The position numbers and the translations under genes are program-made. A stretch of 64,000 nt of DNA from Paramecium tetraurelia (taxonomy: Eukaryota; Ciliophora; Oligohymenophorea; Peniculida; Parameciidae): contig NW_001799639.1 of NCBI RefSeq assembly GCF_000165425.1, positions 154,702 to 218,701 of the forward strand, read 5' to 3'. Of this stretch, positions 24,332 through 35,757 are shown one piece after another; position 1 is the first letter of the stretch; every line of letters starts with the position of its first letter. The notes under the pieces are model-generated. The model was not told the DNA's origin. It made no database searches and saw only the letters and a list, made by a program, of their open reading frames with translations.

Positions 24332-27274
24332 TCAATTTGACCTAGGACTATAGAGGCTTGGTTTTATTTTAGACTTACTAATAATGCTTTAAAGATGATC
24401 GGATCTTGATACCTTTTTTGGCTTTTTGAGTTTTTATAGAACCTTATCCAGATTGGAGTTAGTGAAGTAATAAGTAGTTATAAAATATCTATCTAATTCA
24501 AAATCAACTCTTTGCTATTTGTTCTCACCTTACTTATGAGAGAGGACCTCATCCAATTAATTAACAACATTACTGGCAACAATTTCCAATTTAGATTAAG
24601 TTTTATATTACATTTCTTAATCAAAGTTTGTAAATGAATTAGAATTATTATTATTCTTTCTTAATCTTTGCACAATTGAGTTTTAGTGAGAACCAGATTG
24701 ATTTTGATAATGTTGTTCAGAACTAATTATAGAAATATTAGTGAATCTATTATTGGAGAGTTGGGTTAATCTCTTAAAAGTCCTTTGTCTATTGTCTGCT
24801 TTTCTTTTGAATGAGTTTTATGCTCTTAAATTTTTAGGTTCAGGTTCAGAAACATCAGAAAACTTAACTTTCTTTTGCTCTATGCTTTATAACTGAATAT
24901 AACGAGATGATTTTTGAATTTTGGATTAACTTAATACTCCATCAGGATCTTCACCATTTTCTGAAGATTCACCATCCATTTACTCCAAACCTGTTAATCC
25001 TCTTATTAAGGATTTACTAGATTTTTGAGTCTTTATTGATTTAAGTATTCGTTCACCTTCATCATCATCCATATTAAATCCTAACATATTTAAGTATTGA
25101 TCGGTTAAATCATCAATTGCAACCATATTCTCATTTACAATCAAAGCTAATGCATGTTCCCTTATTATATTTCTTTCATGATTTTTCTTATCGGACCTCC
25201 TTTTATGATATAATCTATCCATATCTTCTGTTATCATAAATTTCTTTCTTATTCTATCCTAATTAAAATGAACAAACACTAATGGACATCTAAATAAAAT
25301 AATCAATTTACTTTTTAAATTAGTGTGTCCATTTACATATGTAACAAACTTCGCCATAGTTTTATTTTTCCTCTGTAAATAACATCTAATCTCTCAACAT
25401 ACAATAATTTTCTTCCTCTAATGAATCTTCTCTAATAATCCTTAAAAAATCATCATAACTAGAATATTCTTTTAATTAATTACTTTACAAAGGCAATTTG
25501 ACAAAACTTAACCGATCTAATTGTATATTCATATCTTGCTTATGTAATAAACTCCTTTTCTCCAACAAACTTTCCCTTATCTATTTTTGTCAAAGTAGTT
25601 TCCCTTAATTTTTGATCACCTAATGAACTAAGAACATATAGATACATATCAGACTTAATTCACCTCTTTATAGGAAAATTAATTTATTGGCTTATTCATT
25701 TTAATTAGCAACAATCTCTTCTGGAGGGACTTTAATTTCATGTACATATGAACATAATTTATGCACACTCTTTAAGGATAAAGTCTATCTGATGAGTCTT
25801 GACTTTTTTAGCATTTCACAATACATATCTATTGCGACTTATTCTTTTAATTTCTTATCAAGATTGCTCATCATTTTTTCACCAAATTCATTATACTGTT
25901 ATTCCATTTTTAGATAATATTCAAAATATTTTCTAACTTGCAACATCAACTACTTATTTATTTTCTTCTTTTTTAAAAAGCTATTGATATGCATCATTTA
26001 CTATTTAAATTGTTATTCTTTCTCAGTAAATTATTTTAAAATATTGCCAATACTAGATATAGTATAACCAAACAATCCACAAATTACCATTGCCATTATT
26101 ATAACATATATTCTTTCTAGATCTGTCTGAGGAACAATATCACCATAGCCGATAGTCAAAGTTGTTATTGTACTAAAATAAAAGGCATGGATGTATTTAG
26201 TCGACCAATTGGCTTCTGTTATATCTTTGGCAACTAACCAAGAATTTAATCCTGATTCTAATTCATTTTCTCCAATCAGATTCCACAAACAGGCACAAAA
26301 ATGGGATACAAAGGAAACTAAGAAAATTGATTTGAATAGTTCTAAAAGTGTTTAAATATTATTTGAAGGATTTGTAACTTCTTCGATTGATTCAATCATC
26401 GATTTAACTTTTGTCACTCTGAGTAGTAAGATATATTCTGTGTAAGGTACTGAATAGGAAGATAAGATAAATGGTATTACAATCATTAAATCCCAGGCAA
26501 AATTTGTGTTTACATAGTGTTTAAGTATTTATTGCTTATCTCTATGTATTTATCCTTAACTATAATAGGCGGTGAAGAATGTCAAAACTATATCCAATAC
26601 AAATGTCAAAGAAGGCAAGGTTTCCAAGAATATGCTTGTCAATAAATCTTCCCTTTCAAAGTCAAACCCTAATTTCATGGGGATATAGAAAATATTAATG
26701 ATTATTTGGGTTAAAACAAATATATCCCAAAGCACCTTTATGACAGAATCAGGATCAAGTACTGGTACTTAATTTATAAACCATTTAAAAGATTACATTA
26801 CTTATTCAACTTTATTTAATTTGTGAAGTAAAATATCAGCATCACTAGCAGAGTCTGATATCAAATTGAGAATGTTGTTGGTTAAAGATTTGAACTTTAC
26901 TTCTGTTGAATAGGTTTTCATTTGCTTACTAAATTTGGTTATATAAAACATAATCCTTAATCCCCCATGAACCCATAAATTAACTTTTTATTTTGTTTCA
27001 ATTTGTAGTATAGCTAAACTGTCATCGTCATCATCAGGATCAGGACTCAAACAATCACCTTTAAAAGACTATTTTTCTGGCTGTTACAATTCGATTTTTC
27101 TATTGGAAGTAAAGTTAGGCTCAAAGGATGCGTCTTCGCTATTGTTATCAGATTGCGGGATGCCATAGTCTTAACGGAATTTCAAAATTCCTTTTACAGT
27201 TTGACTCTTAATAATAAAGCTACTTACTTCCTTTATCGTTATTGCCGTAAAACCGAATCTAACAATTATGACAT
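24332..27274 (-). CDS. Voltage-gated K+ channel, EAG/HCN-like (channel C)
   Basis: About 970 aa. The likely start is MSQLLDS at 27274, followed by a 23-nt intron with an unusual GTTT donor; this is the least certain part. After an acidic N-tail (DPDPDDDDDS), S1-S6 span about 26780-26040: S1 IFVLTQIIINIFYIP, S4-like YILLLRVTKVKSMIE, pore TTLTIGYGDIVPQ, S6 MAMVICGLFGYTISSIGN. A C-linker rich in Lys/Glu follows, then a divergent CNBD region and a long low-complexity C-terminus rich in Asn, Ser, Lys and Gln (to SLYSPRSN at the stop). No CCHC knuckle was seen. K+ selectivity is supported by the pore; gating by voltage or ligand is inferred from family only. Confidence 0.83.
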
Positions 27275-27689
27275 TAAACAAAAAAATATAATATTTACAA
27301 TAATTATGTTTCAAATAAAATAAAACGAAGTTATAGAGGCTTACTAATTATAAAATGCTATTAAAGATATATTATAAATATAAAATTTAATAAACTCCTT
27401 TGGATAAATCTGAAATTTGAAACAATTTGGAACAAACAATGATGTACTTTATTATTTTTTTCTTCAATCAAAATTAATGAAAATGTATTTTATGTAAAGG
27501 CTTAATTAAGATATAAAATTTGTTGTTTCAATTCAAAATAACTATTCGCTTTTCTTAAATCCATTTAAAATCAAAATCACAAGTTGTTTATTGACTTGAC
27601 AATTAGATTATACAGACTTGTCTACAATAATAGTGTTCTTCAATATGCGATTTTCTTGTAGTTTCTATGAATTGAAGATTTATTATTAA
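27275..27689. promoter_or_regulatory. 415-bp AT-rich divergent intergenic region
   Basis: Lies between the starts of two divergent K+ channel genes (C on minus, D on plus), so it must hold both promoters. It is almost pure AT with short homopolymer runs. I see no conserved box, no RNA gene and no coding frame worth calling. Confidence 0.4.
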
Positions 27690-30600
27690 ATGTAAAAAAT
27701 TGAACAGAATCATAAATTCAATATTGATTTGGATTTAGAACTCAGAGCTGTACAAAATTATGACTTCGAACAAGAATATTTAGATCATTGTCTAAGAGAT
27801 ACTCATAGATAATTATCAATCAATAACAATCACCATATTCACAGTCAAACAAAAAGTGAAAAAAGCAATGATGGCTACGATTTCAGAACACCAAAGGTAA
27901 CATCCCAAACTAATCTGAATAATATTATCACTTCCGAGGTGTAATAAAATCATGCCATTGCACCTAAGTATGTAAAATAAGAAAAACCAATCAGCACAGG
28001 TTCTAGTATAATGCAATTCTTTTTTATAAGACGTTTTTTGGAAAAACTTACCTTTTAAAGAAAAAGATTGTAGAATTTGAACATTACTCATTTAAATCTT
28101 ATAGATGATAAGGCCTCAGACAAGTAAAAATATTATTTATAATTTTGTAGAGCCAGTTTGCTAGCTTATAAATAAACAAAAGTTCAAAAAGGATTGACCA
28201 TTAATTAGCTAAATAGACTTGTGCAAACGAAAATAGAAATAAAAGAAAGGAAATGGGAGAGTGTGAAGAAAAATTTAGAAGAGAGTAAGTAAAAATTTAT
28301 CAGACAAATTACAAATATTGCCAATAAAATACCTCTAGTACAACCTGAAAACGATTTTAAACTTTATTGGGACATTTTTGCTTCACTATTTAGAGTGATA
28401 CTCGTAGTTCTAGTGCCTTTGGAAATTTCTTTTCACACTTAGATTCTCTTTTAGAATTATGTAGGGCTGACATTAACAATACTATTCATCTTGCAATTGG
28501 ATCTATTTATTAGGATCAACACTCTCTGTTATGAAAATGGAAAGGCTATAACAGATCGATGGGGAATCATAATTCGTTAGCTAACTAAGTCTTGGTTTAC
28601 AGATTGCTCATTAATAATAATAATAGTGGTTTTTATATTCAACTCGAACGCCCAAGATGGTTATGATTTGTTTTTACTCATTTTGTTAACCCAATATAAG
28701 CATATTTATGGGGCTTTATCAAAAACGGATTAGATCTCCTACTTTACAAGACCATAGAGAGGAATAATAGGATTAATCAAATTTATAACTAGTTTATTTT
28801 ATATTATGCACATATTCAGTTGCATTTGGTTTTGGTTCAGTAGCATTGACAAATCTAATTCGTGGATTGTAACTAAAGACTTAGATGGGTAGACTTGGCA
28901 ACTCTAATATTTAGAATCAATTTACTTTGCAATTGTGACAATGTTAACTATAGGATATGGAGACAATGTGCCTAAAAATTCAATAGAGAAAATTGTTACA
29001 ATAATATTTATATTGGGTGCTTGTAAGTTATTAAATTAAATTTATAAGGTTTGTGGTTCTCATACAGTGTAAATTTTATAGGGGCAATCATGAATGACAT
29101 CACGCAGAATTAAGTGGAGAGAAGTCAAAAGATGAGAGTCATCAATAAATACATGACATAAAGACAGATTCCATATAGTCTGTAGCATCAGTAATTTTGC
29201 TATTAATAATTCACTTAGAGTCAAAGAATACCTAACGTATAGATGGAAAGAGGATGATGAGGTTGATTTGCAAGTGGAGTAGATCTTGTTGGAGTAATTA
29301 TCTGATGAACTAAAGGAAGAGCTGGAGAAACAAGCCTATAAAGTATTTATCCAAAAGTCAGAGTTATTGTAAAAACAATTTTCCTTGGAATTCCGAAATG
29401 CTCTATTTAAATCAATTAAGCGTAAGATTATAGAACCATAACATACTTTTTAAAGTGAAATCAATGGTCAATAACACCTTTGTTTCGTTGAATAAGGTGT
29501 TTTGCTATATCAACATAAGGATAGAAAACAAAGATCCAAAATGAATGCTTCAGTTCATTAAGGGCAATTCTTTTGTGTGAAGGAATTTCTTATGCAAACC
29601 CCAGAATATGAAATCTTCAAAGCTCAAAGTTATGTCAGTTTGCTTGTGTTATCAAAACAAGATTTCTTAGAAACATTGCAAGATTTCCCAGAGGATTTCC
29701 AAAAGTACTGCTAATTAAAGGATTCATATTCATCAGAAAATGAAGGCTGTCAAATTCAATTTGGTAGTTTCTGTCCTGCTTGCAATAATTTTGATCATTC
29801 TTTAAAGAGTTGCTGTTAAATATAATTGGTTCTGAATAAAGAAGTCATAGTTAAAAAATATTAGATGAATCAAGAGTAATAAAGAGTATCCTATTTACGT
29901 CAGACTCTTGATAAACCAATCTAAACTAGAGCGGAAATGTAATATGTTTAGGAATGCGCAATCTACTTTTAAGCAGAGAATCAAAACCTAATCAATGAAT
30001 AATTAAAATTGCAAATAGTTTATGACTAAGAAACAGAATCTTAGTAAGGAAACGTGGAAACACAGAATGCATTAGATCCTATTAACTCAGTTAATATCTT
30101 TTAGATTAATGAGATGTACTAAAGTACTCACAAACCTATATTGAACAAGGCAATTTAAAAAGTAGAATTTGAAGAGGAAAAACATAAAGAAAAAATTGAA
30201 AATCACAAACCCAATTCTTTATTGACTCAAAGCTAAAGAATAAATAGAAAGGGAACATTGTTCTCAAAATAACTTTAAAGAAAAAACACTAAGTCCCCTT
30301 CAATATTATTCTCAATGAATGAAATTACAGAAGAAATTATTGAAACTACCTTAATAGAGTAGGAGAGTGACCATATCAAAAATATCAACAACTTTAACTT
30401 TTATATGAAAGAGAATATCAAATCTCTGTATACTAAAATTTAAAGGTTTTCAGAGGATAAATCCGCTTCTATCAACTAGGGTTTAAATTCACTTCAATAT
30501 ATTTATTGGAAATATAATGCAATCACTCTTGAGGGATTTGAATCCTTATTTAATTATGATTATTATTTTCCACAATCAAATTCCATTACCACAATAGAAA

Positions 30601-30914
30601 TGGCCAATAAAAATCAACATGCTTGGCAAAAAGAAATCTTAAGCAAATTCTCAAAATATTTATATTACCCTTATTAATTTATAAATAAATTCTTGAAGCT
30701 CAAAAAAGTTTAATATTAAAGTGCTGCTATAAATGCAGCTACCAAATTCAAAAATGCTCAAAAAAAAATTTGGCTAATTCAGTTAAGAAATAACTTATCT
30801 TCCAAAAAATTGATACCATCTTTTAAAAATATTAAATTAACGAAGTCAAAGTTAAATTCGATCGTACCATATCCTGGAGATAGTATGCAATCTATTTAAA
30901 TTAGCTAAGGCTGA
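27690..30914 (+). CDS. Six-TM K+ channel with degenerate CNBD and CCHC zinc-knuckle motif (channel D)
   Basis: 1047 aa after removing introns 28124-28150 (27 nt), 29023-29048 (26 nt) and 29191-29218 (28 nt); the spliced length divides by three. The N-tail FEQEYLDHCLRDTHRQ is conserved in channels E and F. S1-S6 lie at about 28360-29080, with pore TMLTIGYGDNVPKNS. The S4 position (LLTQYKHIYGALSKTDQISY) has few basic residues. The C-linker is followed by a CNBD-like domain (LCFVEQGVLLYQHKDRKQRS) with GQFFCVKEFLMQ where FGE...R is expected. At 29772-29813 comes CPACNNFDHSLKSC (C-x2-C-x4-H-x4-C), then a Gln/Asn-rich tail of about 350 residues. This copy is inverted relative to its three paralogues. 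The 27-nt intron has no TGA, so retention would only add nine residues. Confidence 0.88.
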
Positions 30915-30970
30915 TAGATTGATTATATTTTTATATTATTTAAAATCAATTACATATAAAATAAGCTTTT

Positions 30971-31300
30971 TCATTATTATTATAAAGTTTAATCTATCTA
31001 TTTTTCTGACTCCTCTTGAATAACCATCTCCTAATCTTTCAGTAGAAGTTATGCACAAGACGAATATTTATGATTGCAGTAATATAGAAGCCTTTAACTC
31101 TTCGGAGTTGTGGCTTCCTCGCCTGTTGATTATCTTGACCTTGAGGTTGTGTGATGGAATTCTCTTTTAGTTTTGGCCTTACAAGCATTTTACTAAGTTG
31201 AACATTTAGTCTGATTCTCAAAAAATATCTAAATCTACGAGGGAGACTTCAGGACTGCCTTTGGGTCATACTGACTTCGAAATTGGTGGTATGATATCAT
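30971..31300 (-). CDS. Small hypothetical soluble protein
   Basis: 109 aa in a single frame: MISYHQFRSQYDPKAVLKSP... to TGA 30971-30973. It is Gln/Lys/Ser-rich with four Cys residues (CSTQQNAC, YCNHKYSSCAQLL) and an acidic C-terminus (MVIQEESEKQ). The pattern is not a known zinc finger. Codon choice, with many TAA/TAG Gln, fits neighbouring genes. It lies 17 bp downstream of the next minus-strand gene and converges on channel D with 56 bp between stops. Function unknown. Confidence 0.6.
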
Positions 31301-31317
31301 TTTCTATTCAATTACTT

Positions 31318-32045
31318 TCAACTTTAATTTACACATAAATTTGTTACCTCTCTTAAGAATTCATATAAGTCAACACTTTAATTTTTTGAGTTCTCATTCA
31401 ATAATATAATAATTGCATTTATTAGATTTTTTTAATAACCTTGAATTTCTTAATAAATATTAAAGGTTAACTTTTATAATAGTCTATCTTGTGGATAGTT
31501 TTTAAGGGCAATCTTCAAATTAGGCACAAGAGAAAGAGCCATATTGACTAAATTCACCATCTTAAAACTATCTATCATGAGACTAGGGTTATGAGTGAAT
31601 TATACTTCGAATAATTTGATTTTCTAAAAAGACTTGTTTTGTAACTTTTTATTTCCTTGAAGCTGATGGCCAATTTTTATAAATAAGATAAAAATGGAAT
31701 TTATATATTTGTGAGTAACCAGGCTTCATAATTTCTATGACTGTGTTTGAGTAAACTAAAATTTGTTAATCTTAAAGAAGTAAATAATTTGGAGAATTCT
31801 TCGTTTGAATGAATAAACTAATGAGTGATAATGAGCATTTTCATTTTAATATTATAGGTCTGCATGTCAGAGTTCGAGTAGAACTCAAAAAACTCCCTCA
31901 GGTTCTTATCCTTAGTCATGAATTATAATAAAAACTCTATTTCTTCTTAGTCGAATACTTAATTGTCTTTGGAAAGACTACTTTTCTTTAGAAATCGAAG
32001 GAATTCAGAATCAAATTTGAAGATTTCGCTTATTTTTTATATCAT
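31318..32045 (-). CDS. Hypothetical helical protein
   Basis: 234 aa after one canonical 23-nt intron (31583-31605), and the spliced length divides by three. It starts MIQKISEIFKFDSEFL and is helical throughout, with leucine-rich segments (LVNMALSLVPNLKIALKN, NLINAIIILLNE) and no membrane helix long enough to be certain. The C-terminus is DLYEFLREVTNLCVNQS. The texture suggests an alpha-solenoid or a fragment of a HEAT-type protein, but no family is recognised. Confidence 0.6.
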
Positions 32046-32195
32046 TTATTAAAATTACCAATCAACATTCTTAAGAGCTTTCTAATATTATAATCTAAGA
32101 AACTGAAAAATCAAATATTCATAATTCATTTTAAATTTCTAGAAATTAAGAAAAATTACAGCTTTTAGCTATTAAAATTTCAAAACCTTGATTAA

Positions 32196-32600
32196 ATGAC
32201 AAGAGTCATAAATAATGTATATATATATCCAATTCATAAACATAAATTTCAAAATAATTTCATACCATAAAAAATAAACTAGGATAAATAATGTTTATTT
32301 CTGTATGCTGTAAGACCATAATTGTTTGGTTAATACTGGAAGAAATAGGGCTGGTAAAAGTAATTAAACATCATTGAAACAAAGGTTGTAAGGACATTTT
32401 TACCAGATCCAAGAAGTAAATTCTAATAACTTGAAGCCAGCAACAATTATATGAATAATTCTATTTCATTCCTTTCCTACGATTAGAGATATCTGTTTTT
32501 AAATGCCCAAGTGAGTATTTTGGCTTAGCTTAGATTATAAAAAAGGTCGTATTAAAAACAAAAGTCATATTTCCATTAGAAGAGTGTAATAAAGAAGTGA
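32196..32600 (+). CDS. Hypothetical basic protein
   Basis: 134 aa in one frame, MTRVINNVYIYPIHKHKFQN... to TGA 32598-32600. It is strongly coding-like in the middle (LFLYAVRPQLFGQYWKKQGW, TFLPDPRSKFQQLEA) and ends in a very basic run (LRLQKRSYQKQKSYFHQK). The aromatic, basic composition and the PDPRSKF segment would fit a small mitochondrial or ribosome-associated protein, but nothing is recognised. The start is the first in-frame ATG and is uncertain, because the first 35 codons are AT-rich. Confidence 0.5.
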
Positions 32601-32651
32601 GCTATGATTGAGTTTATCAATTTTGGTAAATCCCTGTCTTGATATTCAAGG

Positions 32652-32801
32652 ATGATTGATCTAAATAGTAAATCAGCTGAAAAGCATATGGCGAAGCTTT
32701 GGATTAGTTGGTGTAGGAATTACTTATTCTTAATTTTGGTATTAATGTATAATATCTTACCGACCAAAATTATTTCGTAATTGTAGAGGTGGAAGTAATG
32801 A
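32652..32801 (+). CDS. Small open frame with one membrane helix
   Basis: 49 aa, MIDLNSKSAEKHMAKLWISW then a hydrophobic helix (YLFLILVLMYNILP) and a short basic tail, stopping at TGA 32799-32801. It sits between two plus-strand genes. It may be a free small membrane protein, or an exon of either neighbour whose splice sites I could not place. Low confidence because of size. Confidence 0.3.
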
Positions 32802-32966
32802 AAATAATGATAGCCAAGAACAGCTAAAATAAATATAAAAATAATATTCATATAGCAATTAAATTAATTTATGTAATTATTATAAGGTTATGAATTGATG
32901 TCTGGAATATATTTGATAATAATAATTAATGCATTATATTTATCTTAATTTTCAATAATTAATTAA

Positions 32967-33745
32967 ATGGATAATTATTTCACAATCATCAGTTTACTTG
33001 GATTGAGAAACTAGAATCTTCCACCCTTTTAGGTTTGAAATGATAAATATTATTACAGAGAAGCTCGTTTGAAGAGATATAGATCAATTAAGAAGATGGT
33101 TGAGTTGATAGAAACTGCTGGTTGGACTTAGCCAAAAGTCCCATTCAATGCATTTTGCTTGAGTTCTTAAGATCGTACATTTATAGTGTTATTTCTCCTT
33201 TAGCTGAATGGGAAGATGATATGACCTATCCAGTGATTGAATATAATAAGTTTGGCTATTAGGCTATGGCCTTCGGAATGAATTTAGTATAGAGATGTCA
33301 TTAATATTATGATAGTTCCTTTATGCCTACAATTACAATGTTATTACACAAAACATAAGATTTAGAACATTTAGATACTTGTTTCCAGTGGTCTAATGTT
33401 TCATTTTTGGAAGAATATACTTTGAATATAAATCTGAATTGACAAAGGTGAATTTGTTTGATGAATATGTTCAATTGAGAGCTTAGGAATTAGTAAAGGA
33501 GAATGAATTCTTATTGGAACATGAAGGTATGAATATAAGTGAATTACTATATAGACATCAAGAAATTCGTCTGGTGGTATGAAGATTACAAAGAGACCTT
33601 GTGCAGAGTTCATAGACAAGCTAATGATCATGCTGCAACAGATTTTAAAGATTCTGAATTGATTTTGTAAGATTTCATTAGAAGATATACAAATCCAAAT
33701 TCAGCTAGACCACTTAATATCTAAGAGAAGGGTGTTTTATTCTGA
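32967..33745 (+). CDS. Probable ciliate mitochondrial membrane protein, one in-frame TGA
   Basis: Three introns (33175-33203, 33340-33365, 33527-33554) bring the whole span to 232 codons in one frame. The frame still holds a TGA at 33036-33038, between LPPFQV and NDKYYYREARLKRYRSIKKM. The protein is rich in aromatic and charged residues (DPEWEDDMTYPVIEYNKFGY), with one membrane helix (YLFPVVQCFIFGRIYF) and a charged C-terminal part ending PLNIQEKGVLF. This composition resembles the ciliate-specific subunits of respiratory complexes, which is an impression only. Either the start lies after the TGA on an unseen exon, or the TGA is an error or is read through. Confidence 0.55.
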
Positions 33746-33916
33746 AAATATTATTCATTAATAAAAATAAATAAATATATATATATGTTTTATTATATTA
33801 ATGAAGTTATATATCTATTACTACTTTATAATTCTGTATCAATTACTAGAATATTGAAAGGAGTGTTTTTAATGATCCATTATTATACTTTTTATATGTT
33901 GTACAGATAAATATTC

Positions 33917-34334
33917 TCATAATCCTTTGATTTTATCTTCTACAAATTGTTTTTCACCTTCACTTACTTCAATTGCGAAATCTTTGACTGCAACAGATGA
34001 ACATTTTCTTGATTTGATTTTCTTGGTTTTTGTTAAAAACTTTGAAATTCCAATCCATTCACCTAATAAGGCACCTTTTTCTACTTTCCAAACTGGAATT
34101 TAGAATTATTTAGCCAAAGCAACTACTAATTTTTTATAGGATTCCTCAGAGCAATCATCAGCCAAAACTACAAACTTAGCCTATAATGCATAGTATGATA
34201 ATTCAAACTTATTTGCTTTCAATGGCTTTGCATACTTCATGTACTCCCTTTGACAATTAACCTCTATGTAATGATGTTTAAACTACTCTTTTTAAAGTAG
34301 TGAGTTCTTCTGATAATTGTTCGACCTCTGCCAT
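33917..34334 (-). CDS. RPS12: Small-subunit ribosomal protein eS12
   Basis: 129 aa after one 28-nt intron (34181-34208, GTTT donor); the spliced length divides by three. MAEVEQLSEELTTLKRVVQT, GVHEVCKAIESKQAKFVVLA, DDCSEESYKKLV and GEWIGISK follow the eS12 pattern along its whole length, including the L7Ae-like core and the conserved Cys. The exact rejoining at SKQ-AKFVV fixes the intron. It is a component of the 40S subunit beak. Confident assignment. Confidence 0.96.
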
Positions 34335-34540
34335 AATGAAAAATAATTTAAATCTTTATTTTAAATTAAAAAAAAAGAGTATAAAATTTATATAAATAAA
34401 TATGTATATCAAAACAATCTATAAACACTAATTTCTAAACCACAATGCTCTAAGTTTATTTGATAATAGTATGAATGTAATATAAATACTTGATTTGATT
34501 ATATAATTAATTTTAGTATACTCAATATAATGTATTTAGT

Positions 34541-35431
34541 TCACAAAATAAATACAATATAGATAAAAGCAAAAATAAACAAAATTAAAAACACCTTTAA
34601 GATTAACCCTCTATTCGAGCTTATTCGCTTATGTGATTCCTACAATTCCTTACGTCCCTTACTAACATTCACCTATGCCTCATCTGTATATTTATCAATT
34701 CTTTCAATCATCGTCTCCTATAATCTAACCATAGTTCCAACTCTTTGGAACACTCCGGCAATATCATTTAACATAGATTCAATTTTTTGCATAGAAACCA
34801 GTTTTTCCTCATTCTACTTTTGATCAAACATTTAAATTGATTAATGATTAGCCTCTTCCTCAGTTTCATTCAATTTTTAATATTTCTGATTAAATCCAAC
34901 TCTCTTGATTACTCTATCTCTTTCCCCATTCAATCTATTCCTTTTCTCTTCCTATTACTTGATCCGTTAAGTGTGACTCTATACCAACTATAAATTAATC
35001 TCTCAAATGAAATACTTTTTTAAATGAATCTGAAGTTTTCATTGCTTTTTGCTAAACAAAATCGAAGATTGATTAATTTAAATCATTATTTAATTGCGTT
35101 TTAAGCTGATTTAGATGGATATGTATTTAACTAATGTCGTCTTTGACTTGAGAAAGTATAGAATTCAATTTGTAGTCTTAGTCATTAAAAAGTCCTGTGG
35201 ATTGAGATGCTTAAGAATAAGATGAAAACCATACTTGTATGAAATTCCTAAAGTCTTTCATTGGCTGCATCGACCTTCTCTTTGGCAAGTTTGGCTGTGA
35301 GTAGAAATTCTAATTAAAATAAGATCCTTATTACAATTTGGCTATTCCCTTTTCAATGCAACAAGTTTAATGTGTACTTTAGATAGAAATTGTTGAGTGA
35401 TATCTCTGTATTAGGAACTTGCAATCTCCAT
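34541..35431 (-). CDS. Syntaxin-5-like Qa-SNARE
   Basis: 270 aa after introns 34988-35015, 35210-35234 and 35310-35334; the spliced length divides by three. The N-terminal helices (MEIASSQYRDITQQF...) and STGLFNDQDYKLNSI resemble the Habc region of the Sed5/syntaxin-5 group. The SNARE helix is near residues 185-245 (MLNDIAGVFQRVGTMVRLQE), with the ionic-layer glutamine in GVFQRV. It ends in a single C-terminal anchor (VFLILFIFAFIYIVFIL) right before the stop, as in tail-anchored SNAREs. It acts in fusion at the ER-Golgi or within the Golgi if the subgroup is right; the Qa assignment is firmer than the subgroup. Confidence 0.88.
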
Positions 35432-35757
35432 AACGTGGCAATTTATAATTTCTTTTATTTATTTATAATTATAAATACTTAATCGCAATAAAAAATATTG
35501 TTACTTGTAAAATACAAAAAGAACCCAAGGAATGGATTACTATTTATAGTGCTATCCCAATAATAAGGAGTCACATATGAATGCATAATTATGTCTTATG
35601 TAAATTTCAGACATTTAGTTATATCAAAATTAATTACAAATGCATATTTTGCTTGATAAATATTCTTATTTAATTTAATTATTTAAAGTTTTCATTTTGA
35701 TTAGACAAATAATTTAATAAATGATTTTTATTCACACAAACATAGAAATAAAAATGC

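Noticed and set aside
31039-31221. 60-aa minus-strand frame MRIRLNVQLSKM...
   Set aside because: Overlaps the 109-aa minus-strand gene in another frame; it has no in-frame ATG start of its own (its first codon is TTG) and meets TGA upstream and downstream.
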